Assembly (NCBI GenBank): GCA_030681365.1
Contig: JAUXWH010000131.1
Location: forward strand, 1 to 64,000
Reading direction: 5' to 3'
Length of the DNA: 64,000 nt
Origin: Bradyrhizobium sp.
Lineage (GTDB): Bacteria > Pseudomonadota > Alphaproteobacteria > Rhizobiales > Xanthobacteraceae
Part shown: piece by piece, positions 37,108-47,016 of the stretch
How positions within the stretch are numbered: position 1 is the first letter of the stretch
Layout: every line of letters starts with the position of its first letter
The notes under the pieces: model-generated
Told to the model about the DNA's origin: nothing
Database searches by the model: none
Seen by the model: the letters and a program-made list of their open reading frames with translations, nothing else
Translations under genes and position numbers: made by a program

Positions 37108-37123
37108 CTAATTCCCCAAGGAC
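37076..37123. repeat. Degenerate 12-bp tandem repeat, about 4 copies
   Basis: TCCCCAAGTATT TCTCCAAGTAAT TCCCCAACTAAT TCCCCAAGGACA. Confidence 0.75.
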
Positions 37124-37348
37124 ACCCGTCATTCCCGGCTGTGACGAGCCGTTCTAGCCCTTCCCCGCGCCAATTGGAATTCGCCTCTGGCTCGACCGGG
37201 CGGCCCGGACCCGCGCTCGCCATCAAGGCTTGCCGCAAAAGCGTACCGGCCCGCCCGCCATTGGGGAAGCAATGGCGTGCGGGCCGGGGCTGATATCCGC
37301 GAAGCGCGGCGGGGGCAATGTGGATGAAGCCGCGCCCCGCGGATCAGT

Positions 37349-37576
37349 TCAGTGATATCGGTGGAAGCGATGATGATGACGGAAATGCTTGTGATGATGG
37401 CGGTGATGATAACGGTAGTGGTGGCGACCCATCCTGGCATTGGCATTGAACACCGGGTTCACGTGCACAATGCCGACGCTCGGGCCATGTGCGGTCCGGC
37501 CCGGGCCGTGGGCCATCGCGGGCGCCACCACAAGCACGGAAGCCGCAAGCAGCGCGGCGGAAATGGTCTTCAGCAT
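37349..37576 (-). CDS. Exported His-rich small protein
   Basis: Signal peptide; C-terminal HHYRYHHRHHHKHFRHHHRFHRYH. Confidence 0.7.
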   Translation of the reverse strand: MLKTISAALLAASVLVVAPAMAHGPGRTAHGPSVGIVHVNPVFNANARMGRHHYRYHHRHHHKHFRHHHRFHRYH

Positions 37577-37815
37577 GGTCGTATCCCCTCCTGAAATCGC
37601 AAGGTGTCCGGTCGGTTGACCGGGCCCGTCGATCATGGCTTTGAACCTAATGGCCGCGCGCTGAACCAAATCTGAAGCGCGCTCGCGGACTCCGTTCATG
37701 TCGATGACAACTTCGTCATGTCGGATGTGGCGGCTCCGGGGGAATGTAACCGCGAGGCAGGTGTTCAAATCAACAGGCCGGTGTAGGATCGCCTGCTGGA
37801 GATGAGGAGAGATAC

Positions 37816-38361
37816 ATGAGCAAATTTGCGGCCAGGTTCTTGACGCTGGCAATATTCGCGATGGCACTGGTCGCAGCGCCCGTCGTCACAAAGGTTTACG
37901 CCGCGCCCGACGAGTCGCCGCCGCCTCCATCGTCGGACAAGGGCAAGAAGAAAAAATCCAGCGAGGTCAAACCCGGCATCGAGGACACCACCTTCGCCAA
38001 GGGTTATCGCGCGGCCTACGCCACGATCTACGATCGCGGCGACTATGCCGCCGCGATCCCGCAGTTGAAGGCGCTCGGCCGCGACGACAGAGCCGCCGTC
38101 GCCAACCTGATCGGCTACGCCTATCGCAAGCTCGGCGACTACAAGGTGGCGCAGATCTGGTACGAGCGCGCGCTGAAGGCGGACCCGAACCACGTCAAGA
38201 CCTGGCAGTATTACGGCCTGTGGCAGGTCGAGCAGGGCAACCGCGATTCCGCGCAATATCACCTGAACCGGATCGCCGCCCTGAGCGGCACCGGCAGCGA
38301 GGAATATCGCTCGCTGGCCGCGGCGCTCGAACAGGCGCCCGGCAGCGGCCCCGCTTACTGA
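37816..38361 (+). CDS. Exported TPR-repeat protein
   Basis: Signal peptide; YRKLGDYKVAQIWYERALKADPNHVKTWQYYGLWQVEQGN. Confidence 0.85.
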   Translation: MSKFAARFLTLAIFAMALVAAPVVTKVYAAPDESPPPPSSDKGKKKKSSEVKPGIEDTTFAKGYRAAYATIYDRGDYAAAIPQLKALGRDDRAAVANLIGYAYRKLGDYKVAQIWYERALKADPNHVKTWQYYGLWQVEQGNRDSAQYHLNRIAALSGTGSEEYRSLAAALEQAPGSGPAY

Positions 38362-38381
38362 GCGACGCTAAATTCAATCAG

Positions 38382-38416
38382 CCGGCGCAATCCATAGGTT
38401 GCGCCGGTTTTGTTTT
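38382..38416. terminator. Terminator between converging genes
   Basis: CCGGCGCAA-TCCATAGG-TTGCGCCGG-TTTTGTTTT. Confidence 0.8.
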
Positions 38417-38425
38417 GTCGGGTCG

Positions 38426-39997
38426 TCACTTCGTCAGCGCCTCGACCTCGCTTCGGAACGCCTGGCGCGCGCCGTCGCGCGAATAGAACATGTGGCCGCC
38501 GGGATAGACCATCAGCTTAACGCGTTCGGGCGAGGCATAGGCCGGCAACTGGTCGAGCAGGATTCTCGAACCGAAATACGGCGTCGCCAGATCGAACAGC
38601 CCGTGCGCCACCAACAGTTTCAGCTTTGGATCGAGCGCCAGGATCTGCCGCAGCTGGGACAGCGACTCCGGCGGATTGATGCCGCGGCCGAAATCCCAGG
38701 CGCCCTGCACCGCGCCATTCAGCAACTGGTAGGAACCGTCCGGCCGCCAGTTCAGCTTGCGTCTCGTGAGGTCGACCGCCGCACTGGTCAGCGGCGCCAG
38801 CAAGGGCTCGCCCGAGGGATCGCCGAAACGATAGGAGCTGGAATCCGGATAGGGATCGAAGCCGGAGACCGAGCCGTCGTAGCGGCCGGTCACCCTGCCG
38901 TTGCGCCGATCGAATTCGCGGCGAAATTCGCCGACGCTCAGGCGCCCGGCCAGCCGGCGGCTCACCGCCCGGTCAATCCCGGTCAGCGCAGCCACCCTGT
39001 CGGCGAGCCGCGTCGTCGCCTCGGCGTCAGCCGATCCCTTGATCAGATCGGCCAGGAATTCGCCTGCCGCATAAGCTTCAACATCGGCGAGGTCGGCCCG
39101 CGTCACCTCACCCTCGCCGGCTTTGGCCTCCCGCGCCACCGCCGCCATCGAGGGAAGGCTCCAGACATATTGCAGCAGGCTGGAGCCGGTGAATTCGCGG
39201 TAGTCGAACAGCGGCGACACCAGAATGAGCCCCTTCACCCCGACGCCCTGATCGACTTGCAGTTTGTGCACGATCTTCGGCCCGCGAATGCCGCCATAGC
39301 TTTCGCCGGCGACGAATTTCGGCGACAGCAGCCGGTCGGATTGCTCCAGCCAGCGGCGGATTACGAGCGCGATCGCGTTGGCGTCGCCGTCGACCGAATA
39401 GAACCGTTTGCGCACCTCATCGCCGGTCGCGACGAAACGGCTGTAGCCGGTGCCGACGGGATCGATGAAGACCAGATCGGTAAAGTCGAGCCAGGTCTCG
39501 GCATTGGGCATCAGATCGGGCGACGCGGAGGACGTCACCGCGTCGGCGTTGATGGCGAGCCGCCACGGCCCGGCCGCGCCGAATTGCAGCCAGGCCGAGG
39601 ACGCACCCGGCCCGCCGTTGAAAAGAAAGGTCACGGGCCGGGTCCGCGGATCGGCGCCGGTGAGCTGGTAGGCGGTGAAGGCTATGTCGGCCTGCGGCTC
39701 GCGCTTGTCGTTGAACAGTGGAATTGAACCGGCGGTGGCGGTGAAGTCGAGCGTCCGCCCCGGTAGCGCGAGCGTATGTCGGGTGATCGAATCAGGCGGC
39801 AGCCGGTGTGGTTCGGCGTCCGGCTGATTCGAAGCGCTGCCGCGCGTGCCGGCGGCGCCCCCCTTCTGCTCCTGCGGCGTTGCCGCCTGATGTTGCCGAG
39901 GCTGCGCATCCTGGGCACGCGCGCCCGTCACCACCGAGAATGTCAGAAATACAAGTACGAAGCGCAGATGGCGCGGCGCGACGAGGCGAATGGCCAT
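38426..39997 (-). CDS. S10 family serine carboxypeptidase-like protein
   Basis: FLFNGGPGASSAWLQFGAAGP; VAGESYGGIRGPKI; HGLFDLATPY. Confidence 0.92.
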   Translation of the reverse strand: MAIRLVAPRHLRFVLVFLTFSVVTGARAQDAQPRQHQAATPQEQKGGAAGTRGSASNQPDAEPHRLPPDSITRHTLALPGRTLDFTATAGSIPLFNDKREPQADIAFTAYQLTGADPRTRPVTFLFNGGPGASSAWLQFGAAGPWRLAINADAVTSSASPDLMPNAETWLDFTDLVFIDPVGTGYSRFVATGDEVRKRFYSVDGDANAIALVIRRWLEQSDRLLSPKFVAGESYGGIRGPKIVHKLQVDQGVGVKGLILVSPLFDYREFTGSSLLQYVWSLPSMAAVAREAKAGEGEVTRADLADVEAYAAGEFLADLIKGSADAEATTRLADRVAALTGIDRAVSRRLAGRLSVGEFRREFDRRNGRVTGRYDGSVSGFDPYPDSSSYRFGDPSGEPLLAPLTSAAVDLTRRKLNWRPDGSYQLLNGAVQGAWDFGRGINPPESLSQLRQILALDPKLKLLVAHGLFDLATPYFGSRILLDQLPAYASPERVKLMVYPGGHMFYSRDGARQAFRSEVEALTK

Positions 39998-40105
39998 GTC
40001 CGTTGCTCTCCCTGCCCCCGCAACCAGTCCGCATACTGTTCGCAACAAAGGCAGGGCGATGACAATCACGATTCCGCTAACGCCCCGGAACCGCGTGGCA
40101 ACCGA

Positions 40106-40237
40106 TCAATGCTGCGGCTCGCGCTCGTGCCGGAGCTGCGCCTGCAGCGTGGACATCCAGAAACGCAAGACCATGCGCGTGATGACGACGTCGATCGCCA
40201 GCAGCGCAGGCTTGACCGCTGTGTAGATCTTGCGCAT
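40106..40237 (-). CDS. Putative 43-aa protein (not in ORF track)
   Basis: MRKIYTAVKPALLAIDVVITRMVLRFWMSTLQAQLRHEREPQH with GAGG upstream of ATG. Confidence 0.45.
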   Translation of the reverse strand: MRKIYTAVKPALLAIDVVITRMVLRFWMSTLQAQLRHEREPQH

Positions 40238-40306
40238 CGCAAACCTCATCAAGGACATCAATTGCCGGTGAACGATGAAAGTTTACGCCGGATCGGCCGC
40301 CGCCAA

Positions 40307-40322
40307 CGTGATCCATCTCACA
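40307..40322. promoter_or_regulatory. CRP-like site, one mismatch
   Basis: CGTGATCCATCTCACA. Confidence 0.45.
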
Positions 40323-40423
40323 CATCTTGCGTTGCGCGCCCCTGCACCTATCAGGGCCAAGCTCGATTTGAGTCGGTTGATGTACTAGGAGTTCGATCCC
40401 GCGGCTACGCAGCTGGACGATTA

Positions 40424-40439
40424 TGTGATTTAGATCACA
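40424..40439. promoter_or_regulatory. Perfect CRP/FNR-superfamily palindrome
   Basis: TGTGATTTAGATCACA = TGTGA-N6-TCACA. Confidence 0.7.
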
Positions 40440-40602
40440 CTTTCCTGAGAGCGATCAAGCTAGCGATGTGATACTTCCTTCGTCCCCTGCGGGTGGCGAA
40501 GCGGAATAACGGGGACCGTCGGTTTTCGATGTCTGGCTTGCGAGGCGATCGGCTCAATTCACCGTTGAGTCCGACTTCGCCTCCTGGAATGAGGTTTTTG
40601 GG

Positions 40603-41268
40603 ATGAAGAAGGCGATTGTCGTGGTTGTCGGCGTATTGGGGTTTGCGGGATCCGCAAACGCCCAGGCGCCGGTTGCAGTCGTGGAAGAAGTTCAGGGCAA
40701 CGTCACTGGCGCCGAGTTCATGGACTATGTGGTGCCGGGGAAAATCATCAAGCTCGGACAGGACGCTTCGATCGTGGTCGGCTACATGAAATCCTGCCGG
40801 CGCGAAACCATCAGCGGCACCGGCACGGTCATCGTCGGCGAGGATGAGAGCAAGGTCCACCTCGCCCAGGTCGACGCCACCAGGACGAACTGCGACCCCG
40901 CCCAGGCGCATGCGACGACAAGGGCAACCAGCGACGTCGCCGCCAGCGTCGTCCGCAGCCTGACCAAAGGCGCCGCGCCGGCTGGCCCGCCATTGACGCT
41001 TTACGGCACCTCGCCGCTCGTCGAAGCCAAGGGACGCGGCGCGCTGGTGTTCGAACGGCTCGACCAGAAGGGCGAACGCCAGCAATTTGATCTCACCGGC
41101 AATCAGCTCAAGGGCAGGTTCTACGATCTTGCCGGCACCAGCAAATCGCTCACGCCCGGCGCGACCTATGCGGCAACGTTCGCATCCCGCAGGATCGTGT
41201 TCCAGGTCGATCCCCAGGCCAAGGCCGGTCCGACGCCGATCGTCGGCCGCCTGCTGCGCATGGAATAG
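40603..41268 (+). CDS. Exported FecR-like protein upstream of the cyclase
   Basis: Signal peptide; VEEVQGNVTGAEFMDYVVPGKIIKLGQDASIVVGYMKSCRRETISG. Confidence 0.7.
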   Translation: MKKAIVVVVGVLGFAGSANAQAPVAVVEEVQGNVTGAEFMDYVVPGKIIKLGQDASIVVGYMKSCRRETISGTGTVIVGEDESKVHLAQVDATRTNCDPAQAHATTRATSDVAASVVRSLTKGAAPAGPPLTLYGTSPLVEAKGRGALVFERLDQKGERQQFDLTGNQLKGRFYDLAGTSKSLTPGATYAATFASRRIVFQVDPQAKAGPTPIVGRLLRME

Positions 41269-41288
41269 GCCTTGCCGGGCATCAGACC

Positions 41289-43448
41289 TTGAACATCGGG
41301 CGCAAGACGCGGGACGCCATTGCCTTCGCCGCCATCGTATTGGTTTGCGCCGCAGTCTCGGTCTCGCCCGTGTTCAACATCGCGCACGGGCTGTCGATCG
41401 ACATTCTCACCGCGCTGCGCTGGGAGATGTTCGGCAGCAGGCAGGATCCCGCCGCCTCGCCGGCGGTCGTGGTCGCGATCGACGAAGAAACCTACCAGGC
41501 CCCGCCGTTCAAGGGCTCGCCGTTGCTGACATGGACCGGCGAGATCGGCCGCGTTCTGACCGCGATCGTCGAGGGCGGCGCCAGGGTCGTCGGCTTTGAC
41601 ATCGTGTTCGAGAAGTCGATCGAGCAGTCCGAGATCCCGTTCGGCGGCGGCCTGTTCGGCGAGAAGGTCCGCGGGTTCGACCGCGATTTCCTGCGGGCGC
41701 TCTCGACGGCTTCCTCCGGCGGCAAGGTGGTGTTGGGAGAAGTTCTGCGCGGCGACCGGCCGATCCGCCCCTCCCCCGGGCAGCGCATCGCGGTTCGCCA
41801 GCAGCAGAACGTGCGGGCGCTCAACGTCTATACCGACGGCGACGATGTCGTCCGCCGGCTGCCGCTGACGTTTACGGTGGACGGCAAGCCGGTGCCCTCG
41901 ATGGCGCTCGAACTGGCGTCGCGCGCGCTTGGCGCCAAACCGGAATTGAAGGCCGACGGAGCGGGCGCCCTCGCCGGCTACCGGATTCCCGGCGCGGTGC
42001 GCAACACGATGACGCTCAATTTCGAGGGCGGCGCGGACGACATCCCGACCTATTCGCTGGCCGACCTGACGGCCTGCGCCGCGAAAGGCGACAAGGAGTT
42101 CTTTCGGCGCCAGTTCGAAGGCAAGGTGGTCATCATCGGGACGGTGCTTGGGTCGGAGGATCGCCAGCGGACGTCGAAGCGATTCACCACCGGGATCGAG
42201 GGCGCGCGGGCGCCACGTTGCGCGCTGGCGGAGCAGCCGGTCGGCGGCCGCTTCCAGCGCCGCGACATCGCCGGCGTCTATATTCATGCCACCGCCGTCA
42301 ACAACCTGATCGCCCGCAACGCGGCCGTCGAACTCGGCCGGCTGCCGATCGCGCTGATTGCGGCACTGGTCGCGGCGCTTGCGGCGATCGCCGGGCGAAC
42401 GCTCAAGCCGGCCGGCGCCATGCTGGCGTTTCTCGGGGCGATCGCGGTTTACGCGATCGGCGCCACCGCGGCATTCAACCACGCGCTGGTGCTGCCGCTC
42501 AGCGAGCCGTTCATTGCCGGCTTCGCCGCGCTGGCCGCCATGGTCGGCTATCGTTTCCGGATTGCCGACAAGGACCGACGGCTGTTGCAGAAGAGCTTCG
42601 CGCTGTACCTCGCCCCCGACGTGATCGACCGCATGCTGGCGTCGAACAAGCTTCCGGTGCTGGGCGGCGAAACCCGCCATGTGACGGTGCTGTTTTCCGA
42701 TCTCGAGGGCTTTTCGCGGATCGCGGAAACGATGTCGCCCGAAGCGCTGATGGCGCTGATGAACGAATACCTGTCTGAAATGACCGACATCATCGAAGGC
42801 CATGGCGGCTACGTCGACAAGTATATCGGCGATTCCATCGTCGCGGTGTTCGGCGCGCCGGCCGACGATCACGACCATGCCGGCAATGCGGTGCGCGCCG
42901 CGCTGGATTGCTGCACACGCCTCGACGAGCTCAATCGCAGCGCGGCTGCGTTCGGCGGCAGCAAGGTGGCCCAGCGCATCGGAATCAACTCCGGAGACGC
43001 GCTGGTCGGCAATTTCGGATCGCGGCGACGCTTCAACTATTCGGTCATGAGCGACGCGGTGAACCTCGCCTCGCGGCTGGAGGGCGCCAACAAGTTCTAC
43101 GGCACCACCGTGATCGCCTCCGAGACCACGGTCGCGCTCGCAGGCGAAACATTCGCCTGGCGCGAGCTCGACACCATCCGCGTCAAGGGGCGCACCAATC
43201 AGTTGAAAATCTACCAATTGCTGGCGCTGACGGCGGATTTGACGCCAGCACAGGCCGCGATCGCGGCGGACTATGCCAAAGGCCTCGCGCATTGGCGCGC
43301 CGGCAAGTTTGCGCGCGCAGAAGAATGCTTCGAGCAGGCCGCCGAGATCGACGCGCCGTCCCGGATGTTTCTCGAGCGGGCGAGGATTCAGGCGCAGCAG
43401 CAGCCTTCAGGCGAATGGGACCCGGTCCGGACGCTGCAGGAAAAGTAG
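41289..43448 (+). CDS. CHASE2-domain class III adenylate/guanylate cyclase
   Basis: CHASE2-like extracytoplasmic part; VTVLFSDLEGFSRIAETMSPEALMALMNEYLSEMTDIIEGHGGYVDKYIGDSIVAVFGAP. Confidence 0.95.
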   Translation: MNIGRKTRDAIAFAAIVLVCAAVSVSPVFNIAHGLSIDILTALRWEMFGSRQDPAASPAVVVAIDEETYQAPPFKGSPLLTWTGEIGRVLTAIVEGGARVVGFDIVFEKSIEQSEIPFGGGLFGEKVRGFDRDFLRALSTASSGGKVVLGEVLRGDRPIRPSPGQRIAVRQQQNVRALNVYTDGDDVVRRLPLTFTVDGKPVPSMALELASRALGAKPELKADGAGALAGYRIPGAVRNTMTLNFEGGADDIPTYSLADLTACAAKGDKEFFRRQFEGKVVIIGTVLGSEDRQRTSKRFTTGIEGARAPRCALAEQPVGGRFQRRDIAGVYIHATAVNNLIARNAAVELGRLPIALIAALVAALAAIAGRTLKPAGAMLAFLGAIAVYAIGATAAFNHALVLPLSEPFIAGFAALAAMVGYRFRIADKDRRLLQKSFALYLAPDVIDRMLASNKLPVLGGETRHVTVLFSDLEGFSRIAETMSPEALMALMNEYLSEMTDIIEGHGGYVDKYIGDSIVAVFGAPADDHDHAGNAVRAALDCCTRLDELNRSAAAFGGSKVAQRIGINSGDALVGNFGSRRRFNYSVMSDAVNLASRLEGANKFYGTTVIASETTVALAGETFAWRELDTIRVKGRTNQLKIYQLLALTADLTPAQAAIAADYAKGLAHWRAGKFARAEECFEQAAEIDAPSRMFLERARIQAQQQPSGEWDPVRTLQEK

Positions 43449-43734
43449 CTGGCTCAGCGATCGAGGCGGGGCAAGGCCACCACCCACACGCCTTCGATCA
43501 GAACCCGACGCCGATCATCGGACTTGCACCGCCTCTGTCGTCGTCAAATTCTGATCGCTCATTTCGCGGCGAATTCGTTGGCGGGAAGGCATCCCGGGCG
43601 GTCGCGTCAAGCGGCCGCCCGCAGGTTTTTGTGACCCCCGGCAAGCCCCCTCGTCTCGACAAGTCCGGCCAAGGTCGTATAGACGACCTTGCGCGCACCC
43701 GCTCCCGCCGGCGCCGAGATGAGCCAGAAATCCC

Positions 43735-44514
43735 ATGACCAGCCCCAAGCGATATGACCGGATCGCCTTCGTCGCGAGCCCTGGAGCGGAGGCGCAGGCG
43801 GCGCTGGCCCAGCTGACGGAGCTGTACGGCAACCACGACCCCCATGACGCCGACGTCGTGGTCGCGCTCGGCGGCGACGGCTTGATGCTGCAGACGCTGC
43901 ACCAGCACATGCGCTCGAACAAGCCGATCTATGGCATGCATCGCGGTACCATCGGTTTTCTGATGAACGAGTTCAGCACCGTCGACCTGCACGCGCGCCT
44001 TGCGGCCGCGCGGGAAACCGTCATCCACCCGCTGCTGATGCGCGCCACCGATGTGCACGGCGTGGTGCACCTGCATCATGCCATCAACGAAGTCTCGCTG
44101 TTTCGCCAGACCCACCAGGCGGCGCGCCTGAGAATCCTGATCGACGAGCACCAGCGCATGGCCGAATTGATCGCCGACGGCATCATGGTGGCGACGCCGG
44201 CCGGGTCCACCGCCTACAATCTTTCCGCGCAGGGACCGATCCTGCCGATCAACGCGGCGCTGCTGGCGCTGACCCCGATCAGCGCGTTCCGGCCGCGGCG
44301 CTGGCGCGGCGCCCTGCTCCCCAACACCGCCTATGTCGTCATCGAGGTGCTCGAGGGCGACAAGCGCCCGGTCGCAGCGGTGGCCGACCACGACGAGGCG
44401 CGCGACGTCCGCCGGGTCGAGGTGCTGTCCGACAAGACCATCTCGATGCGGATGCTGTTCGACCCCGGCCACAGCCTGGAAGAGCGCATTCTGAGCGAGC
44501 AGTTCAACTATTAG
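43735..44514 (+). CDS. nadK: NAD kinase
   Basis: [52 protein letters not shown]. Confidence 0.95.
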   Translation: MTSPKRYDRIAFVASPGAEAQAALAQLTELYGNHDPHDADVVVALGGDGLMLQTLHQHMRSNKPIYGMHRGTIGFLMNEFSTVDLHARLAAARETVIHPLLMRATDVHGVVHLHHAINEVSLFRQTHQAARLRILIDEHQRMAELIADGIMVATPAGSTAYNLSAQGPILPINAALLALTPISAFRPRRWRGALLPNTAYVVIEVLEGDKRPVAAVADHDEARDVRRVEVLSDKTISMRMLFDPGHSLEERILSEQFNY

Positions 44515-44586
44515 AACAGCGCATCGTCGTCCCGGTGAACGCCGGGAAGACGAGAGACGGTCATAGGGCCACCAATCGCAACCATT

Positions 44587-44615
44587 CGTTAACCGGCGCC
44601 GCGATATGGTTAACG
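44587..44615. promoter_or_regulatory. Inverted repeat upstream of response regulator
   Basis: CGTTAACC-N13-GGTTAACG. Confidence 0.5.
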
Positions 44616-44654
44616 CCGGGTATACCGTTGCTGGTCTGCCCCCAGGGCCGCGCC

Positions 44655-45200
44655 ATGTTTCGCATCGATTTCAACAAGCTGCGCTTTCTCGTGTGCGACG
44701 ACAATCCGCACATGCGCCGCATCCTGCGGACGCTGCTGCATTCGTTCGGCGCCCGCGAGGTCTATGAGGCCGAGGACGGCGCGACCGCGCTGGAAATGTA
44801 TAGCCATTACGTTCCCGACATCGTCATCACCGACTGGTCGATGCCGATTTTCGACGGTCTGGAACTGGCGCAGATGATCCGGCAGCCGGAATCCAAGGGC
44901 AATCCCTACGCCCCCATCATCATGCTGACCGGGCACTCCGAGAAGCGGCGCGTCACCGTGGCGCGCGACGCCGGCGTCACCGAATTCCTGGCCAAACCGA
45001 TTTCGGCCAAGGGGCTCTATCAGCGCATCCTCAACGTCGTCGCCAACCCGCGCCCGTTCATCAAGACCAAGACCTATTTCGGCCCGGACCGCCGCCGCAA
45101 CACCACCAACACCTATATCGGCCCGGAGCGCCGCCTCGGCGGCGAGGTCGAAGTGATGACGCAGCCGTCGCTGCTCGACAAGGCGCGGTCCACGGTCTAG
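44655..45200 (+). CDS. Single-domain (REC) response regulator
   Basis: FLVCDDNPHMRRILRTLLHSFGAREVYEAEDG; DIVITDWSMPIFDGLEL; FLAKPIS. Confidence 0.93.
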   Translation: MFRIDFNKLRFLVCDDNPHMRRILRTLLHSFGAREVYEAEDGATALEMYSHYVPDIVITDWSMPIFDGLELAQMIRQPESKGNPYAPIIMLTGHSEKRRVTVARDAGVTEFLAKPISAKGLYQRILNVVANPRPFIKTKTYFGPDRRRNTTNTYIGPERRLGGEVEVMTQPSLLDKARSTV

Positions 45201-45233
45201 CGCGAGGCCCGGGAGGCCCCAGGGGAAACCAAC

Positions 45234-45812
45234 ATGGCGAGAGAAAAGCCCGCGACGGTGCAGATCGAAAGCTTCGCCGACCATCACGTCATCACGCAGC
45301 CCAATCCGCTGCGAAAGGTGCTGCGGCGCATCGCCCCGCGGGACCTCGACGATCCGGTGGCCCGTGCGGAAAAGGCGCTCGCCGGCCTGTCGGGTGAATT
45401 CAAGAACTGGATGACGATCGAAGCCGACCGGCTGTCGGACGCCCACGCCGCCATCCTCCGGGATGGCTTTACCGACGTCACCCGCGCGGAGCTGTTTCGC
45501 GCCGCCCACGACATCAAGGGCGACGCCGCCACGTTCGGATTTCCCTCCGCCGCCGCCGCCGCCGAAAGCCTGTGCCGGATCATCGAGCACGCGCCCGATC
45601 TCGACGAGGTGCCGTCCAACCTGATCGCGCATCACATCAACGCCATCCAGGCCATCGTGCGCGAACGCACCAAGCTCGACACCGCCGCCACCGCCGGCGA
45701 ATTGAGCAAGCAGCTGCGTGACATCGCGGATGTCTTTCTCACCCAGGCCAACCGCGACCGTCCCGAGCATCTCGAGGCGGTGCTGGCCCCGAGTATCGCG
45801 CCGGCGGAGTGA
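45234..45812 (+). CDS. Hpt-domain protein
   Basis: ELFRAAHDIKGDAATFGFPSAAAAAESLCRIIE (HxxKG Hpt motif). Confidence 0.85.
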   Translation: MAREKPATVQIESFADHHVITQPNPLRKVLRRIAPRDLDDPVARAEKALAGLSGEFKNWMTIEADRLSDAHAAILRDGFTDVTRAELFRAAHDIKGDAATFGFPSAAAAAESLCRIIEHAPDLDEVPSNLIAHHINAIQAIVRERTKLDTAATAGELSKQLRDIADVFLTQANRDRPEHLEAVLAPSIAPAE

Positions 45813-45976
45813 GAGCTTACCAACTCTTGCGTTGCGCACGCAGGAAGTGTGAATCACTGTTCAGCAGCCGTTTCAACATTCCCCGCCGCAGCGCTTGTCG
45901 TCTCCGTCAACCCGAAGGCGGACCCGTTACACGCACGATGAATTTTATCGCATCTGACCGCGAAGCGGACTTCAGG

Positions 45977-46780
45977 TTAGACGGACTTATGTCCGCGCAG
46001 CTCGGCCACGATCTCTTCCGCTGCAGCACGAAGATCCGGCAAGCAATCCCTGACCAGGTCCTCGATCGGGCGGGCTGCCCGCGGCCAGATGATGTTGATG
46101 ACACCGTGCACGCGACTGCCGTCCCGCAGTGGCACAGCCATGCCTGCCAGACCATCGGGCGCTTGCGTTCCATAGGGGCCGCCGACGAAAGCCGGATCGC
46201 GCAGGCCGTATCCGCGCTCGCGCGTTTCCGACAAGACTTCGTCCAGCCGCTTCTGGTCGCGCGCCAGCCAGTTTTCCTGACGGTCCGACTTGCGCAGGAG
46301 ACTGATCACTTTCTTTCGCTCGTGCTCAGGGCAATAGGCAAGGTACGCCCGCCCCACGGCCGACAGCAGCCAATTCACCGGCATGCCCACTCTGTCCTTG
46401 CTGTAGTAGGTCATGAATGGGCTTTGAGTCCGACTCGTTTCCCGGACTTCGAGATGATCACCCGCCGGGACCATCAGATCCGACGGCCATGACACTTTCT
46501 GGCACAGCCGATCGAGCACAGGCGCCGCGGCCTCCGCGACGCGGTCGTACCGGTCGGGCTTGCGGGTAAGGCGCGTCAGACCGGAGCTGACGCGATAGCG
46601 TCCGTCGGCCAAACGTCGCGAAACGATGCCGGACTGTTCAAGCGTCAACAGAATGCGCAGCAGCGTCGGCTTGGGAATTCGAGTCAGGCGATGGACGTCC
46701 TGCAGCGACGAGATCGGCGCGGCATTAAGCGCCTTCAGCACCTGCAGGCCGCGCTCCAGACTCCTGATCGTCTTCGTCAT
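45977..46780 (-). CDS. IclR-family transcriptional regulator
   Basis: SLERGLQVLKALNAAPISSLQDVHRLTRIPKPTLLRILLTLEQSGIVSRR. Confidence 0.93.
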   Translation of the reverse strand: MTKTIRSLERGLQVLKALNAAPISSLQDVHRLTRIPKPTLLRILLTLEQSGIVSRRLADGRYRVSSGLTRLTRKPDRYDRVAEAAAPVLDRLCQKVSWPSDLMVPAGDHLEVRETSRTQSPFMTYYSKDRVGMPVNWLLSAVGRAYLAYCPEHERKKVISLLRKSDRQENWLARDQKRLDEVLSETRERGYGLRDPAFVGGPYGTQAPDGLAGMAVPLRDGSRVHGVINIIWPRAARPIEDLVRDCLPDLRAAAEEIVAELRGHKSV

Positions 46781-46843
46781 CGGGCCGCCCCTCCCGCAGC
46801 GCGAAAACCCGCACCGCTGCAGCGGATTCGAGCGATCCTACCG

Positions 46844-46858
46844 TTTCATTCCGTGAAA
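46844..46858. promoter_or_regulatory. Candidate IclR-family operator
   Basis: TTTCA-TTCCG-TGAAA. Confidence 0.4.
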
Positions 46859-47016
46859 GAAAGTGTTTCTCAGGGTGGAATCCTGCATTTCATCTGGTGG
46901 AAGGCATGCGTTTTTCGGTTCTCGGATTGGCGGTCGCGCCGCATCATGGCGACGCAAGACACCGGAGAAGCCGTACGATTCCCCAAGTTCACCGCCCGTC
47001 ACGGAGGACAAGGATC

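Noticed and set aside
41166-43292. 708-aa minus-strand ORF opposite the adenylate cyclase
   Set aside because: Antisense shadow ORF from GC3-rich codons; Arg/Gly/His/Ala-rich with no recognisable domain, while the plus strand encodes a clear CHASE2 cyclase
45540-45570. GCC trinucleotide run in Hpt gene
   Set aside because: Short Ala-coding run ordinary for high-GC coding sequence
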